Origin: Acidimicrobiales bacterium
Lineage (GTDB): Bacteria > Actinomycetota > Acidimicrobiia > Acidimicrobiales > VFJN01
Assembly (NCBI GenBank): GCA_035316325.1
Contig: DATHJB010000219.1
Span: 1-47,020, forward strand
Direction: 5' to 3'
DNA length: 47,020 nucleotides
The stretch's first letter is position 1. Each line of letters opens with the position of its first letter. Shown piece after piece: positions 33,697 to 46,938 of this stretch. A program made the translations under genes and the position numbers. The notes under the pieces were generated by a model. It was not told the DNA's origin, ran no database searches, and was given only the letters and a program-made list of their open reading frames with translations.

Positions 33697-34941
33697 GTGA
33701 CTGCTCCGACCGCACGACTGATCCGCGCCGACGAGCTGGCTGACTGGTTCGTGGTCCCCCGCACCGCCATGCTCGGTCCTCCCGTCACCCCCGAGCAGGT
33801 CGAGACGGTCCGCCCCTACATGCACCCGGAGCGCTGCGTCGCGGCGTACGACGGGTCGTCGGACGGGCGGCCGGTCGGCTCCGCCGGGTCGTTCCCCACC
33901 GAGGTGACAGTGCCGGGCGGCAAGGTCGCCTCGGGAGCGGTGACCGCGGTCGGCGTCCTGCCGACCCATCGTCGCCAGGGCCACCTCACCCGGCTCATGC
34001 AGACCCAGCTCGCCGACATCGTCGAGCGCGACGAGCCGCTCGCCATCCTCGTCGCCGCCGAGTACCCCATCTACGGGCGCTTCGGTTACGGGCCGGCCAC
34101 CGAGGCCTGCGCCATCCGCATCGACACTTCGGTGCCGGGCATGTGGCGCGACCGGCCCACCGGCTCCACCGAGCTGGTCGACAACGACGTCTTCACCAAG
34201 ACGCTGCTGGAGCTCTACGAGCGCGCCCGCCACGACGTGGTCGGGCACATGAGCTACGAGGACTCCCGTTGGAAGGTGCACACCGGCGAGCTCGAGTGGC
34301 CCGACGGGCGGGCCGAGGACCGGCGCAAGGCCACCAAGGTGGTGTGGCGCGACGACTCGGGCGTCGTCGGCGGAGTCGTGAGCTACACGGTGAAGGACCG
34401 CTGGGTCGACAACCGCCCGCAGAGCGAGCTCCGCGAGGAGCTGCTGGTCACGGCCTCGCCGGACGCCCAGCGCGAGGTGGTGCGCTACCTGTCGTCGGTC
34501 GACTGGATCGCCAGCGTGCACCTCGGCACCCGGGCGGTCGACGACCCCGTGCCGCTGTGGCTGCACGACGGTCGGGCCGCCGTGATGTACGACCGCTCCG
34601 ACCACGTGTGGGCCCGGGTCCTCGACGTGCCCGCGGCGCTGTCCGCCCGGAACTACGCCGCCGACGGCCGGCTGGTGCTCGAGATCGACGACCCGATGGG
34701 GTTCGCCAACGGCCGGTTCGCCCTGGAGGGCGGGCCCTCGGGCTCGCTGTGCGCGCCTTCCCGCGACGAGCCGGACCTGGTGCTGTCGGCTTCGGCCCTC
34801 GGCGCCGCCTACCTCGGCGGACTGTCGTGGGCGCGGCTGGCGGCGGCCCACTGGGTCACCGAGGCCCGCCCGGGTGCGCTGGAGCGGGCGTCGACGATGT
34901 TCACCACGCCGCGGGCCCCATGGTGCGCGATGACGTTCTGA
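33697..34941 (+). CDS. Eis-like GNAT acetyltransferase
   Basis: 414 residues, Eis size. The first GNAT domain has AVTAVGVLPTHRRQGHLTRLM (acetyl-CoA loop) and EYPIYGRFGYGPA; a second degenerate GNAT follows, and the last 110 residues form an SCP2-like domain. The protein ends in Phe, which in Eis supplies its carboxylate to the active site. Eis enzymes acetylate amines of aminoglycosides, polyamines or proteins; the true substrate here is unknown. GTG start with GAGGGG immediately before it. One of few plus-strand genes, placed between def and mtnA. Confidence 0.85.
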   Translation: MTAPTARLIRADELADWFVVPRTAMLGPPVTPEQVETVRPYMHPERCVAAYDGSSDGRPVGSAGSFPTEVTVPGGKVASGAVTAVGVLPTHRRQGHLTRLMQTQLADIVERDEPLAILVAAEYPIYGRFGYGPATEACAIRIDTSVPGMWRDRPTGSTELVDNDVFTKTLLELYERARHDVVGHMSYEDSRWKVHTGELEWPDGRAEDRRKATKVVWRDDSGVVGGVVSYTVKDRWVDNRPQSELREELLVTASPDAQREVVRYLSSVDWIASVHLGTRAVDDPVPLWLHDGRAAVMYDRSDHVWARVLDVPAALSARNYAADGRLVLEIDDPMGFANGRFALEGGPSGSLCAPSRDEPDLVLSASALGAAYLGGLSWARLAAAHWVTEARPGALERASTMFTTPRAPWCAMTF

Positions 34942-34952
34942 CGCTGCTGCAA

Positions 34953-35006
34953 CCCGAAACCTCGACAGAAACGGTCGCTATGGCGCCATCTCTGTCGAGA
35001 TTTCGA
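34953..35006. repeat. Hairpin palindrome element E
   Basis: Arms CGAAACCTCGACAGA (34955-34969) and TCTGTCGAGATTTCG (34991-35005), one mismatch in 15; centre AACGGTCGCTATGGCGCCAT-like. Matches element D reversed. It fills the space between the convergent stops of the acetyltransferase (34941) and mtnA (35007), touching the latter. Confidence 0.88.
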
Positions 35007-36017
<1,011 letters not shown>

Positions 36018-36039
36018 CGGGAGATTCTTGCCGAAGTCG

Positions 36040-37842
36040 TCACACGCGCAACGGGTCGACCGAAACCCGGAGGCGGCCCGGGGGGCGTGGCGTGGCGGCG
36101 AGGGCGTCGCAGAGCACCTGGTGGTCGGGGGCCCGGAGCAGCCAGCGGCCGTCGGCCGGGCCCATCACGTCGACCTCGGCCGGGCGGCCGAACGCTGCCA
36201 CGAACGCCGCCGCCGACGGGCCCGACACCTCGGCCAGCGCCGCGGCCGGGGGGAAGCGCAGCAGGTCGCGGCGCTCGGCCTCGGCGTCGGTCACCCGGGT
36301 CGGGTCGGCGTGGAGGGCGGCCAGGACCACCTCGTGGCGCGGCGCCCGGGTCTGGAGGACGAGGCGGCCCCCGTCGGATCGCCGGCCGACGATCCGCGCC
36401 GCCCGGGCCAGCAGCCCGAACGCCTGCTCGGCGGCCCGGTAGCGGGGGGCGAGGAGCTCCTGGTCGAGGTCGAGGAAGGCGACGACCTCGGCCCGGTCGA
36501 CCTGGTGCAGCACGGCCTCCGTGCCGACGACCACTCGTCTTTGAAGGGAAACGGCCCTATCCGGGTCGTTTCCCTTCAAAGACGTGGAGGCGACCTCGCC
36601 CACCGGCTCGCCCACCAGCGCCTCCAGCTCCTCCCGCACCCGGCTCACGCCCTGGCGCAGCAGCTTGAGACGGGTGGCGCCGCAGGCCGCGCACACCGTG
36701 GGCCGCTCCCGGCTGCAGCGGGGGCAGGCCAGCGTCCCTTCGACCAGCTGGGTGAGGGCGGCGTCGCAGGCCTCGCAGCGGGCCAGCTCACCGCATGCGC
36801 TGCAGGCCAGCAGCCTCGCCCGGCCGACCCGGTTGAGGACGCACAGCACCCGCCGGCCGCTGCGCAGCACGTCGACCAACCGGGGCGAGATGAGGCCGGT
36901 GCGGGGGTCGTCGCTGCGGCGGTCGACCACCTCGACCAGCGGCCAACCGGCCCGCTCGTCGTTGCGGGAGGGCTCGGTGAGCTCGCCCCACGCCAGCGCC
37001 TCCAGCGTCGGGCACGGCGACACCAGGACGCAGGGCACGCCGGCCCGGGCGGCCCGCTCGGCCACGACGTCGCGGGCGTGCCAGGTGGGCGTCTGCTCCT
37101 GGGCGTGGCCCTCGTCGTGCTCGTCGACCACGACCACAGCGGCCAGGTCGCCCACCGGCGCCCACGCCGCCGCCCGGGTGCCGACCACCGTCGCCCCCGC
37201 CGCGCCCAGCGCCCAGTCGCGGGGATGCGACGCCACCGGCACGCCCTCCCGCCGCAGCCGCGCCTCGATCGCCCGGGCCAGCCCCACGTTCGGGCACACC
37301 ACCAGGGCGTTCCCGAGTCGGGCGGCGCCGAGGACGACCTCGACCGGGTCTGCGGCAGGCGGCAGCCGGACGACCGACCGCAGCAGCGGCGCCGGCTCCC
37401 CGGAGGCCACCGGATGCCGAGGGGACCGGGGCAACCCCGACACGATGCGGTCCGGGTCGGCGGTCCGGAGGAACGACGCCGGGCGGCCCCACCAGCGCCA
37501 CGCGGCCCAGCCGGCCAGGGCGATGAGCTCCTCGGGTGGGCCCCAACCGGAGAGCTTCGCCAGGGGCCGAGGCGTGACGCCCGGGGGCGGTGTGACGTCG
37601 ACGGCCACGATCCAGCCCCCCACCCTCCGCCCGCCCAGGGCGATCCGCACCCGGGTCCCGACGCGCACCTGGTCCCCGAATCGCTCGGGGACCAGGTAGT
37701 CGAACGTCTTGCCGATGGCCGGCTCGTCGGGCAGCACCCGGACGACCCGCCCCTCGACGGCGACGGCGACATCCGCAGCAGGAGCCGCGACCGGCTCCTG
37801 CCACAGCGTCGTCTGGGCGTCGCCTCTAGAGGCTGAGGGCAC
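36040..37842 (-). CDS. priA: Primosomal protein N' (PriA-like), with in-frame palindrome
   Basis: 600 residues. Replication restart factor. The N-terminal 3'BD-like domain has [22 protein letters not shown]. The helicase region has DEHDEGH in place of a normal DEAH box and no GKT Walker A loop where expected, as in other actinobacterial PriA proteins, so it probably does not unwind DNA. Zinc-binding cysteines are at about 345-395 ([13 protein letters not shown] ... CPRC ... CAACG). Residues about 420-436 ([16 protein letters not shown]) come from an 18-base-arm palindrome, element F. GTG start overlaps metK by 17 bases. Confidence 0.88.
   Translation of the reverse strand: MPSASRGDAQTTLWQEPVAAPAADVAVAVEGRVVRVLPDEPAIGKTFDYLVPERFGDQVRVGTRVRIALGGRRVGGWIVAVDVTPPPGVTPRPLAKLSGWGPPEELIALAGWAAWRWWGRPASFLRTADPDRIVSGLPRSPRHPVASGEPAPLLRSVVRLPPAADPVEVVLGAARLGNALVVCPNVGLARAIEARLRREGVPVASHPRDWALGAAGATVVGTRAAAWAPVGDLAAVVVVDEHDEGHAQEQTPTWHARDVVAERAARAGVPCVLVSPCPTLEALAWGELTEPSRNDERAGWPLVEVVDRRSDDPRTGLISPRLVDVLRSGRRVLCVLNRVGRARLLACSACGELARCEACDAALTQLVEGTLACPRCSRERPTVCAACGATRLKLLRQGVSRVREELEALVGEPVGEVASTSLKGNDPDRAVSLQRRVVVGTEAVLHQVDRAEVVAFLDLDQELLAPRYRAAEQAFGLLARAARIVGRRSDGGRLVLQTRAPRHEVVLAALHADPTRVTDAEAERRDLLRFPPAAALAEVSGPSAAAFVAAFGRPAEVDVMGPADGRWLLRAPDHQVLCDALAATPRPPGRLRVSVDPLRV
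36536..36584. repeat. Hairpin palindrome element F, inside priA
   Basis: Perfect 18-base arms, CGTCTTTGAAGGGAAACG (36536-36553) and its complement (36567-36584), with a 13-base centre GCCCTATCCGGGT. It lies wholly inside the priA reading frame and is translated without disruption. The arms differ from elements A-E, but the size and the CC-TAT centre are alike. Confidence 0.88.
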
Positions 37843-39019
37843 TCTTGAGGTCGTCCACCCGCGTGGTCTGCTCCCAGCTCAGCTCCTTGTCGCTGCGGCC
37901 GAAGTGGCCGTAGGCGGCGGTCCGCTTGTAGATCGGACGGCGGAGGTCGAGGTCGCGCAGGATGGCGGCGGGCCGGAGGTCGAACACCTCGCGCACCGCC
38001 TCGCCGATCTTCGTCGGGTCGACGGACTCGGTGCCGAAGGTCTCCACCAGCAGCGACACCGGGTGGGCGACGCCGATGGCGTAGGCGACCTGCACCTCGC
38101 AGCGCTTGGCGGCCCCGGAGGCGACCACGTTCTTGGCGACCCAGCGGGCGGCGTAGGCAGCCGAGCGGTCGACCTTCGACGGGTCCTTGCCGGAGAACGC
38201 ACCGCCACCGTGGCGGGCGGCGCCGCCGTAGGTGTCGACGATGATCTTGCGGCCGGTGAGACCGCAGTCGGCGTGGGGCCCGCCCAGCTCGAAGGAGCCG
38301 GTGGGGTTGACCAGCACGCGGAAGTCGTCGTCCTGGAACTGCGGCGGGACCAGCGGCCGGATCACGTGCTCGATCAGGTCGGGCTTGATCAGCGTCTCGG
38401 CGTCGAGGCCCGGCTGGTGCTGCGTGGAGATCAGGACGGTCTTGAGCTCGACCGGCACACCGTCCTCGTAGTCGACCGTGACCTGGGTCTTCCCGTCGGG
38501 GCGCAGGTACGGCAGGATGCCGGCCTTGCGGACCTCGGCCAGGCGGTGGGCCAGCCGGTGGGCGAACCAGATCGGCAGCGGCATGAGGTCTTCGGTCTCG
38601 TCGACCGCGTAGCCGAACATCATCCCCTGGTCGCCGGCGCCCTGGCTGTCGAGGTCTTCCTCGCCACCCTCGAGCCGGTTCTCGTAGGCCGTGTCGACGC
38701 CCTGGGCGATGTCGGGCGACTGCGGGTCGATCGACGTCAGGACGCCGCAGGTGTTGCCGTCGAAGCCGACGGACTCGCGGTCGTAGCCGATGCCCTTGAT
38801 CGTCTCCCGGACGATGCTCGGGATCTCGACGTACGCCGTCGTGGTGATCTCGCCCGCCACGATGGCGAGGCCCGTGGTGACCATGGTCTCGCACGCCACT
38901 CGGGCCACCGGATCCTGGGCCAGGATGGCGTCGAGGACGGCATCGCTGATCTGGTCGGCCATCTTGTCGGGATGGCCTTCGGTGACCGACTCGGACGTGA
39001 AGGTCCAGCGGAGGCTCAC
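37826..39019 (-). CDS. metK: S-adenosylmethionine synthase
   Basis: 397 residues, normal. Makes S-adenosylmethionine from ATP and methionine. [25 protein letters not shown] at the N-terminus carries the ATP/Mg residues; [12 protein letters not shown] and [16 protein letters not shown] are the two signature loops. GTG start at 39019 overlaps the coaBC stop by 4 bases. Confidence 0.97.
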   Translation of the reverse strand: MSLRWTFTSESVTEGHPDKMADQISDAVLDAILAQDPVARVACETMVTTGLAIVAGEITTTAYVEIPSIVRETIKGIGYDRESVGFDGNTCGVLTSIDPQSPDIAQGVDTAYENRLEGGEEDLDSQGAGDQGMMFGYAVDETEDLMPLPIWFAHRLAHRLAEVRKAGILPYLRPDGKTQVTVDYEDGVPVELKTVLISTQHQPGLDAETLIKPDLIEHVIRPLVPPQFQDDDFRVLVNPTGSFELGGPHADCGLTGRKIIVDTYGGAARHGGGAFSGKDPSKVDRSAAYAARWVAKNVVASGAAKRCEVQVAYAIGVAHPVSLLVETFGTESVDPTKIGEAVREVFDLRPAAILRDLDLRRPIYKRTAAYGHFGRSDKELSWEQTTRVDDLKSALSL

Positions 39020-40278
39020 GTGTTGCTCCTTCTGCTTTCGAGAACTGCGTTGAAGACGTCTCGGGCCACGGCTCGCTTGTCCACCAACGGCACCTCACGG
39101 GAGGAGCCGTCAGGGAACAGGAGCGTGACCTGGTTCGTGTCGTGCTCGAAGCCAACCCCAGGGGCTGACACGTCGTTGGCCACGATGATGTCCGCGCCTT
39201 TGGCTGCGAGCTTGCTCGCCGCATTCTTACGCAGATCGTCGGTCTCGGCCGCGAAACCGACGAGCGTCTGACCGGGGCGCTTGCGCATGCCCAGCTCAGC
39301 GAGGATGTCGACGGTCGGTTCCAGCACGATCTCGGGGACACCGTCGCGCTTCTTGAGCTTGCGAGCGGCGACGGCGACGGGACGGAAGTCGGCCACGGCG
39401 GCGGCCATCACCACCACGTCGGCGACCTCCGCGGCGGCCTCCACGGCGGCGGCCATCTCGGCGGCGGTCTCCACGGCGACCACGTCGACCGTGTCGGCCA
39501 CGGGCAGGTGGGCGGTGGTGACCAGGGTGACCTTGGCGCCCCGGTCGACAGCCTCCTGGGCGAGCGCGTGGCCCTGCTTGCCCGACGAGCGGTTGCCGAC
39601 GTAGCGCACGGGGTCGATGGGCTCGCGGGTGCCGCCGGCGGTGACCACGACATGGAGGCCCGAGAGGTCCGGAAATTGCGTTCGTCCGCCCGCCATATGC
39701 GGGTTTTCGAGCGCAATTTCGATGGATCGGACGATCGCCTCCGGGCTGGCGAGACGGCCCTTGCCGATGTCGCCGCCGGCCAGCCGCCCCTCCTCGGGGG
39801 CGACGACGTGGACGCCCCGGCGGGCCAGCACCGCCAGGTTCTCCTGCACGGCCGGGTGCTCCCACATCTCGGTGTGCATCGCGGGAGCGATGACGACCGG
39901 GGCCCGGGTGGCCAGCAGGGTGGCGGTGAGCAGGTCGTCGGAGATGCCGGCGGCGTAGGTGCCGATCACCCGGGCCGTCGCCGGCGCCACGACCACGAGG
40001 TCGGCGCTCTGGCCCAGCCGGGTGTGCGGGATGGGGTCGGGGTCGTCGAACAGCGAGGTGTGCGCCCGCTCCGACGCCAGGGCGGAGAAGGTGGTCTCGC
40101 CGACGAAGCGCAGCGCGCCCTTGGTCAGCACGGGCACGACGTGGGCGCCGGCGTCGACCAGCCGACGGCACACCTCGACGGCCTTGTACGCGGCGATGCC
40201 GCCCGACACCCCCAGCACGATCCGCCTGCCGGCGAGCACGTCCGGCACGTCGGGCACGTTCTCGACCTTCAGCCCCAC
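39016..40278 (-). CDS. coaBC: Bifunctional PPC decarboxylase / PPC synthetase (CoaBC), with in-frame palindrome
   Basis: 420 residues. CoaC domain (about 15-185): [18 protein letters not shown], catalytic His85 in [32 protein letters not shown] at 132-144. CoaB domain (about 205-420): [25 protein letters not shown] and AAAVADFRP. Together they turn phosphopantothenate into 4'-phosphopantetheine in CoA synthesis. Residues 187-203 between the domains ([17 protein letters not shown]) are encoded by hairpin element C. GTG start at 40278; another GTG at 40257 with AAGG upstream is possible. Confidence 0.94.
   Translation of the reverse strand: MGLKVENVPDVPDVLAGRRIVLGVSGGIAAYKAVEVCRRLVDAGAHVVPVLTKGALRFVGETTFSALASERAHTSLFDDPDPIPHTRLGQSADLVVVAPATARVIGTYAAGISDDLLTATLLATRAPVVIAPAMHTEMWEHPAVQENLAVLARRGVHVVAPEEGRLAGGDIGKGRLASPEAIVRSIEIALENPHMAGGRTQFPDLSGLHVVVTAGGTREPIDPVRYVGNRSSGKQGHALAQEAVDRGAKVTLVTTAHLPVADTVDVVAVETAAEMAAAVEAAAEVADVVVMAAAVADFRPVAVAARKLKKRDGVPEIVLEPTVDILAELGMRKRPGQTLVGFAAETDDLRKNAASKLAAKGADIIVANDVSAPGVGFEHDTNQVTLLFPDGSSREVPLVDKRAVARDVFNAVLESRRSNT
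39672..39720. repeat. Hairpin palindrome element C, inside coaBC
   Basis: Outer arms GAAATTGCG (39672-39680) and CGCAATTTC (39712-39720), with further TTCG/CGAG pairing and a nested CCCGC / GCGGG hairpin around CATAT. 41 of 49 bases are identical to intergenic element B. It sits exactly in the linker between the CoaC and CoaB domains and is read through in frame. Confidence 0.9.
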
Positions 40279-40291
40279 TCCCCCGGCGGGA

Positions 40292-40609
40292 TCAGGACTT
40301 CTTCTCGGCGTCGGCCGCGGCCGCCGCTGCCGCCGCGGTCTTGGCGTCGATCTCGGCCTGCTCCTCGAGGGTGACCGGGACGATCTTGCCGCCGCCGATC
40401 TCCTCGAAGGCGATGGAGAGGGGCTTGCGGGCAACGGAGGTGACCTGCGGGGGCACGATCGCACCGAGGCCCTCACCCAGCTGGTTGAAGTAGGAGTTGA
40501 TCTCGCGCGCCCGCTTGGAGGACAGCGTGACCAGGGAGAACTTGGAGCCGGCCAGCTCGAGGAGCTCCTCGATCGGCGGCGTCATCATGGTGTCTTGGCG
40601 GGTTGCCAT
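40292..40609 (-). CDS. rpoZ: RNA polymerase omega subunit
   Basis: 105 residues. MMTPPIEELLELAGSKFSLV, LSSKRAREINSYFNQLGEG and VTSVARKPLSIAFEEI are the actinobacterial omega signature. Helps assemble RNA polymerase around beta-prime. The C-terminus is an Ala-rich helix ending EKKS. Lies 13 bases before coaBC. The 105 bases upstream (40610-40714) hold a GACCAG / CTGGTC inverted repeat but no clear promoter. Confidence 0.95.
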   Translation of the reverse strand: MATRQDTMMTPPIEELLELAGSKFSLVTLSSKRAREINSYFNQLGEGLGAIVPPQVTSVARKPLSIAFEEIGGGKIVPVTLEEQAEIDAKTAAAAAAAADAEKKS

Positions 40610-40714
40610 GTGGTGGGAGCACCTTCTGGGGAGGGGTGGGAAGGTCGGCCGACCAGCATAGCTCCTGGTCAGACGCCAGGGTGAATCCCCACCTACCAGG
40701 TCAGGATTTGCCGG

Positions 40715-41254
40715 TCAGGCGGCGGGGAACTTGGCACGCGCCGCGCCGACGATCCGGTCGGCGATCTCGTGAGCCAGAAGTCGGCCCGAATCGAGCACGA
40801 GGTCGTAGATCGACAGGTCGGTGTTGTCGATGCCGTAGAGGGCGAGGTACCGGTCGCGCTCGATCTTCTCGCGCTCGGCGTTCTCGGTGAGCGCCTGCTC
40901 GACGGACTTGTGCTCGCGGGCGGCGACCCGGCGAGCCCGCACGTCGTCGTCGCAGCCGATCCAGACCAGCAGCCCGTCGAGGTGCTCGTTGCGGGCGATC
41001 CAACCGGCGAGCCGTGACTCGATCACGACCCCGCCCGCTCGCGCCCGGTCAGCCAGCCGGCGATCGAGCTCGATGTCGACCGCCGGCTGTGCTGCGGCGT
41101 AGGCCCCGAACTCGCCAAGGCTCATGCCGTGCTCGACGGCCATGTGCCGGAACACCTGCCCGCCGGGTACCAACTCGAGCCCCAACGCTGCGGCGACTTG
41201 CGTCGCCGCCGTGGTGGTGCCCGAACCCGGCGGACCGGAGACCGTGACTAGCAA
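40715..41254 (-). CDS. Cytidylate kinase-like P-loop kinase (archaeal Cmk type) at the gmk locus
   Basis: 179 residues from a TTG start at 41254. P-loop GPPGSGTTT at 7-15, then VPGGQVFRHMAVEHGMSLGEFGAYA at about 29-53, VDIELDRRL, IESRLAGW at 78-85 and an Arg-rich lid with REHKSVEQALTENAEREKIERDRY at 113-136. The GSGTTT loop and the GxxFRxxAxExGMSLxEF pattern are those of archaeal-type CMP kinases, not guanylate kinase, although gmk normally occupies the slot between mihF and rpoZ. Likely phosphorylates (d)CMP; another nucleotide is possible. There is no visible Shine-Dalgarno; upstream in-frame codons give no better start. It follows mihF by 25 bases. Confidence 0.82.
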   Translation of the reverse strand: MLVTVSGPPGSGTTTAATQVAAALGLELVPGGQVFRHMAVEHGMSLGEFGAYAAAQPAVDIELDRRLADRARAGGVVIESRLAGWIARNEHLDGLLVWIGCDDDVRARRVAAREHKSVEQALTENAEREKIERDRYLALYGIDNTDLSIYDLVLDSGRLLAHEIADRIVGAARAKFPAA

Positions 41255-41279
41255 GGACGGGGATGGAAGACGGGAAGGT

Positions 41280-41597
41280 TCAGGTGCCGAAGGACTCGAG
41301 CAGCGACTTGCGCTGCTGCTCGCCCAGACCGCGGACCCGGCGGGTATCGGCGATGCCGATCTCCTCCATGGCTCGGCGCGCACGCACCTTGCCAACTCCG
41401 GGCAGCGACTCGAGGACGGCCAACACCTTCATCTTGCCGACGGTGTCACTGTTGTCGGCTTGGTCGAGAAGCTCCTTGAGCGACATCGACCCCATCTTCA
41501 GCTTCTCTTTGAGTTCAGCCCGAGCACGCCGCGCCTCGGCGGCCTTCGCCAATGCGGCTTCGCGCTGCTCAGGTGTTAGTTGGGGAGGGCTCGGCAT
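41280..41597 (-). CDS. mihF: Integration host factor, actinobacterial type
   Basis: 105 residues from ATG at 41597, the usual size; ATGs at 41639-41651 would add a tail without family similarity. LTPEQREAALAKAAEARRARAELKEKLKMG forms the N-terminal helix, and VLAVLESLPGVGKVRARRAMEEIGI with RRVRGLGEQQRKSLL is the helix-two-turn-helix DNA-binding core. A small nucleoid protein needed for chromosome organisation and, classically, mycobacteriophage L5 integration. It precedes the kinase gene, as mihF precedes gmk elsewhere. Confidence 0.93.
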   Translation of the reverse strand: MPSPPQLTPEQREAALAKAAEARRARAELKEKLKMGSMSLKELLDQADNSDTVGKMKVLAVLESLPGVGKVRARRAMEEIGIADTRRVRGLGEQQRKSLLESFGT

Positions 41598-41785
41598 GGG
41601 GTCGAACCCTAGTCCACCGCGAAAGCCCTGCTGCGACATCATGCGGTTCACCGTTGTTTCATCGGCATGATCCGCGAACGGCCCCGAACGGCGGACTACT
41701 CTTCGCCGCCCCTCGCCCGCCCGGACGCCGACTCCACGCAGAGTGGCGGGTGGTTGGCGAGTCCTTTGTGGTCGTTCGGTTGTTC

Positions 41786-41826
41786 TCGAGTTGCTTGTGG
41801 TCGGTCTCCGACCACGAACGACTCGA
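41786..41826. terminator. Long hairpin between pyrF and mihF
   Basis: Arms of 19 bases (41786-41804 and 41808-41826) pair at 16 positions around a 3-base loop; the inner 8 bases GTGGTCGG / CCGACCAC are perfect. It lies in the 277-base gene-free gap 41598-41874, after the pyrF stop on the minus strand, and probably ends the carAB-pyrDF transcript. There is no T-run, so the mechanism may not be purely intrinsic. The rest of the gap shows no other feature I can name. Confidence 0.5.
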
Positions 41827-41874
41827 CTGTGAGTTGGCGGCTACGGATGACTCGGACCGGGACGACTGGATGGG

Positions 41875-42588
41875 TTAGGACAACCCGGCGACCAGGGAGC
41901 GGGTGGCCTCGATCGGGCTGTCGGAGGCGACCACCGCACGGCCGATGACCAGGAGGTCGGCGCCGCCGTCGAGCGCCGCCTGAGGGGTGGCGACGCGGGC
42001 CTGGTCGTCGGCGGAGGCGCCCGCCGGGCGGATGCCCGGGGTGACGATCGTGGCCGCCGGGGCCAGCTCCCGCAGGATCGGCAGGTCGGGCACGGAGCAG
42101 ACGAAGCCGCCGCAGCCCGCCTCCAGCCCGGCGACCGCCCGCTGGCGCACCAGGTGCTCCGACCAGTCGGGGTCGCTGGTGAGCACGGTCACCGCCAGCG
42201 CCGTCGGCTCCGGCAACCCGGCGCCCAGGGCACCCTCCCGCAGCCCCTGCACGCCGGCCCGCAGCATCGCCACGCCGCCGCTCGTGTGGAGCGTCACGTA
42301 GCGGGCCCCGAGCGCGCCCAGCACCCGGGCGGTGCGGCCCACCGTGTTGGGGATGTCGTGCAGCTTGCCGTCGTAGAACACGTCGACCCCGAGCTGCGAG
42401 AGGCTCACGATGGCGTCGGGTCCCGCGGCGGCGAACAGCTCCATGCCCACCTTCATCGTGCCGAACCACGGCTGCAGGTCGCGCGCCAGGCGCACCGCGG
42501 CCACCAGGTCGTCGACGTCGAGGGCGAGGGCCAGCCGGGCGCGCAGCGCCTCGGGGACGGCGGCGTCGGTGGTGGTGTCAACGGTCAT
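41875..42588 (-). CDS. pyrF: Orotidine 5'-phosphate decarboxylase (group I)
   Basis: 237 residues. Last step of UMP synthesis. ALDVDD at the N-terminus, KVGMELFAAAGPD, and the catalytic FYDGKLHDIPNTV (Asp73, Lys75, Asp78) are of the group I type found in E. coli, rather than the longer group II form of mycobacteria and streptomycetes. ATG start; overlaps the pyrD stop by 11 bases. Confidence 0.94.
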   Translation of the reverse strand: MTVDTTTDAAVPEALRARLALALDVDDLVAAVRLARDLQPWFGTMKVGMELFAAAGPDAIVSLSQLGVDVFYDGKLHDIPNTVGRTARVLGALGARYVTLHTSGGVAMLRAGVQGLREGALGAGLPEPTALAVTVLTSDPDWSEHLVRQRAVAGLEAGCGGFVCSVPDLPILRELAPAATIVTPGIRPAGASADDQARVATPQAALDGGADLLVIGRAVVASDSPIEATRSLVAGLS

Positions 42589-43497
42589 GTGCTGCTCCGA
42601 TCACGTCGTGAAGGTCTCGTATGCCCTGCCGGTGTGCCCAGGCGTGCAGCTCGTCGAGCACCCGCACGGGCGCCCGAGGCTCGACGAAGGTGGCTGTACC
42701 CACCTGGACGGCCGTTGCACCCGCCAGGATCAGCTCGGCCGCGTCGCCGCCCGACGCGACGCCGCCCACGCCCACTATCGGCAGGTCCGGCAGGGCGCGG
42801 TGGACGTCGAACACGGCCCGCACGGCGACCGGGTGGATCGCCGGGCCGGACAGCCCCCCGCCCCGGGCGCCCGCGCCCAGCCGGAACTGGCGGGTCTCGG
42901 GGTCGATCGCCATGCCCATCACGGTGTTGACCAGCGTGACGGCCTCGGCCCCGCCCTCCTGGGCGGCGGCGGCGATCGGCGGGATCGAGGTCACGTTGGG
43001 ACTCAGCTTGGCCCAGCGGGGTCGGCCGCACGCCGCGCTGGCGGCCATCACCTGGCGGGTGGCGTCGGCGTCGTGGGCGAACAGGTCGCGGCCGTGCTCG
43101 GTGTTCGGGCACGACAGGTTCACCTCCACGGCGACCACCTCGGGCGGCGCCGCGGCCAGCATCTCGGCCGCCTTCTCGTACTCGGCCACCGAGCGTCCCC
43201 AGATCGAGGCGACCACCCGGGCGCCGGTGGCGACGAGCGGCGGCAGGTCGTCGGCCAGCCACGCCTCGACGCCCGGCCCCTGGAGGCCCACCGAGTTGAG
43301 CATCCCGGCCGTCGTCTCGGTGACCCGCAGCGGCGGGTTCCCGTCCCACGGGCCGGCGTGCAGCGACTTCACCACCACCGCGCCCAGCCGGCTCAGGTCG
43401 ACGTAGGCCGCCAGCTCGGCGCCGTGGCCCGCGGTGCCCGACGCCGTCAGCACCGGTTCGGGGAGAGCCACCGACCCGATGCGGGTGGGAAGCGACG

Positions 43498-43501
<4 letters not shown>
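42578..43501 (-). CDS. pyrD: Dihydroorotate dehydrogenase, class 1
   Basis: 307 residues. Oxidises dihydroorotate to orotate. The soluble class 1 pattern is shown by [13 protein letters not shown] with the catalytic Cys, [10 protein letters not shown], the FMN phosphate loops [20 protein letters not shown] and [11 protein letters not shown], and the lack of an N-terminal membrane helix. Class 1B enzymes work with a PyrK partner; none is in the window. GTG start overlaps carB by 4 bases. Confidence 0.93.

Positions 43502-46924
<3,423 letters not shown>

Positions 46925-46938
<14 letters not shown>

Noticed and set aside
36536..39720. Palindromes in priA and coaBC as assembly errors or frameshifts
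   Set aside because: Both reading frames stay open and both protein halves keep their motifs on either side; a repeat of the coaBC one exists elsewhere in the window.
41552..41878. Plus-strand open frame of 108 codons across the pyrF-mihF gap
   Set aside because: It overlaps the real mihF start, has no recognisable domain, no ribosome site, and crosses the long hairpin.
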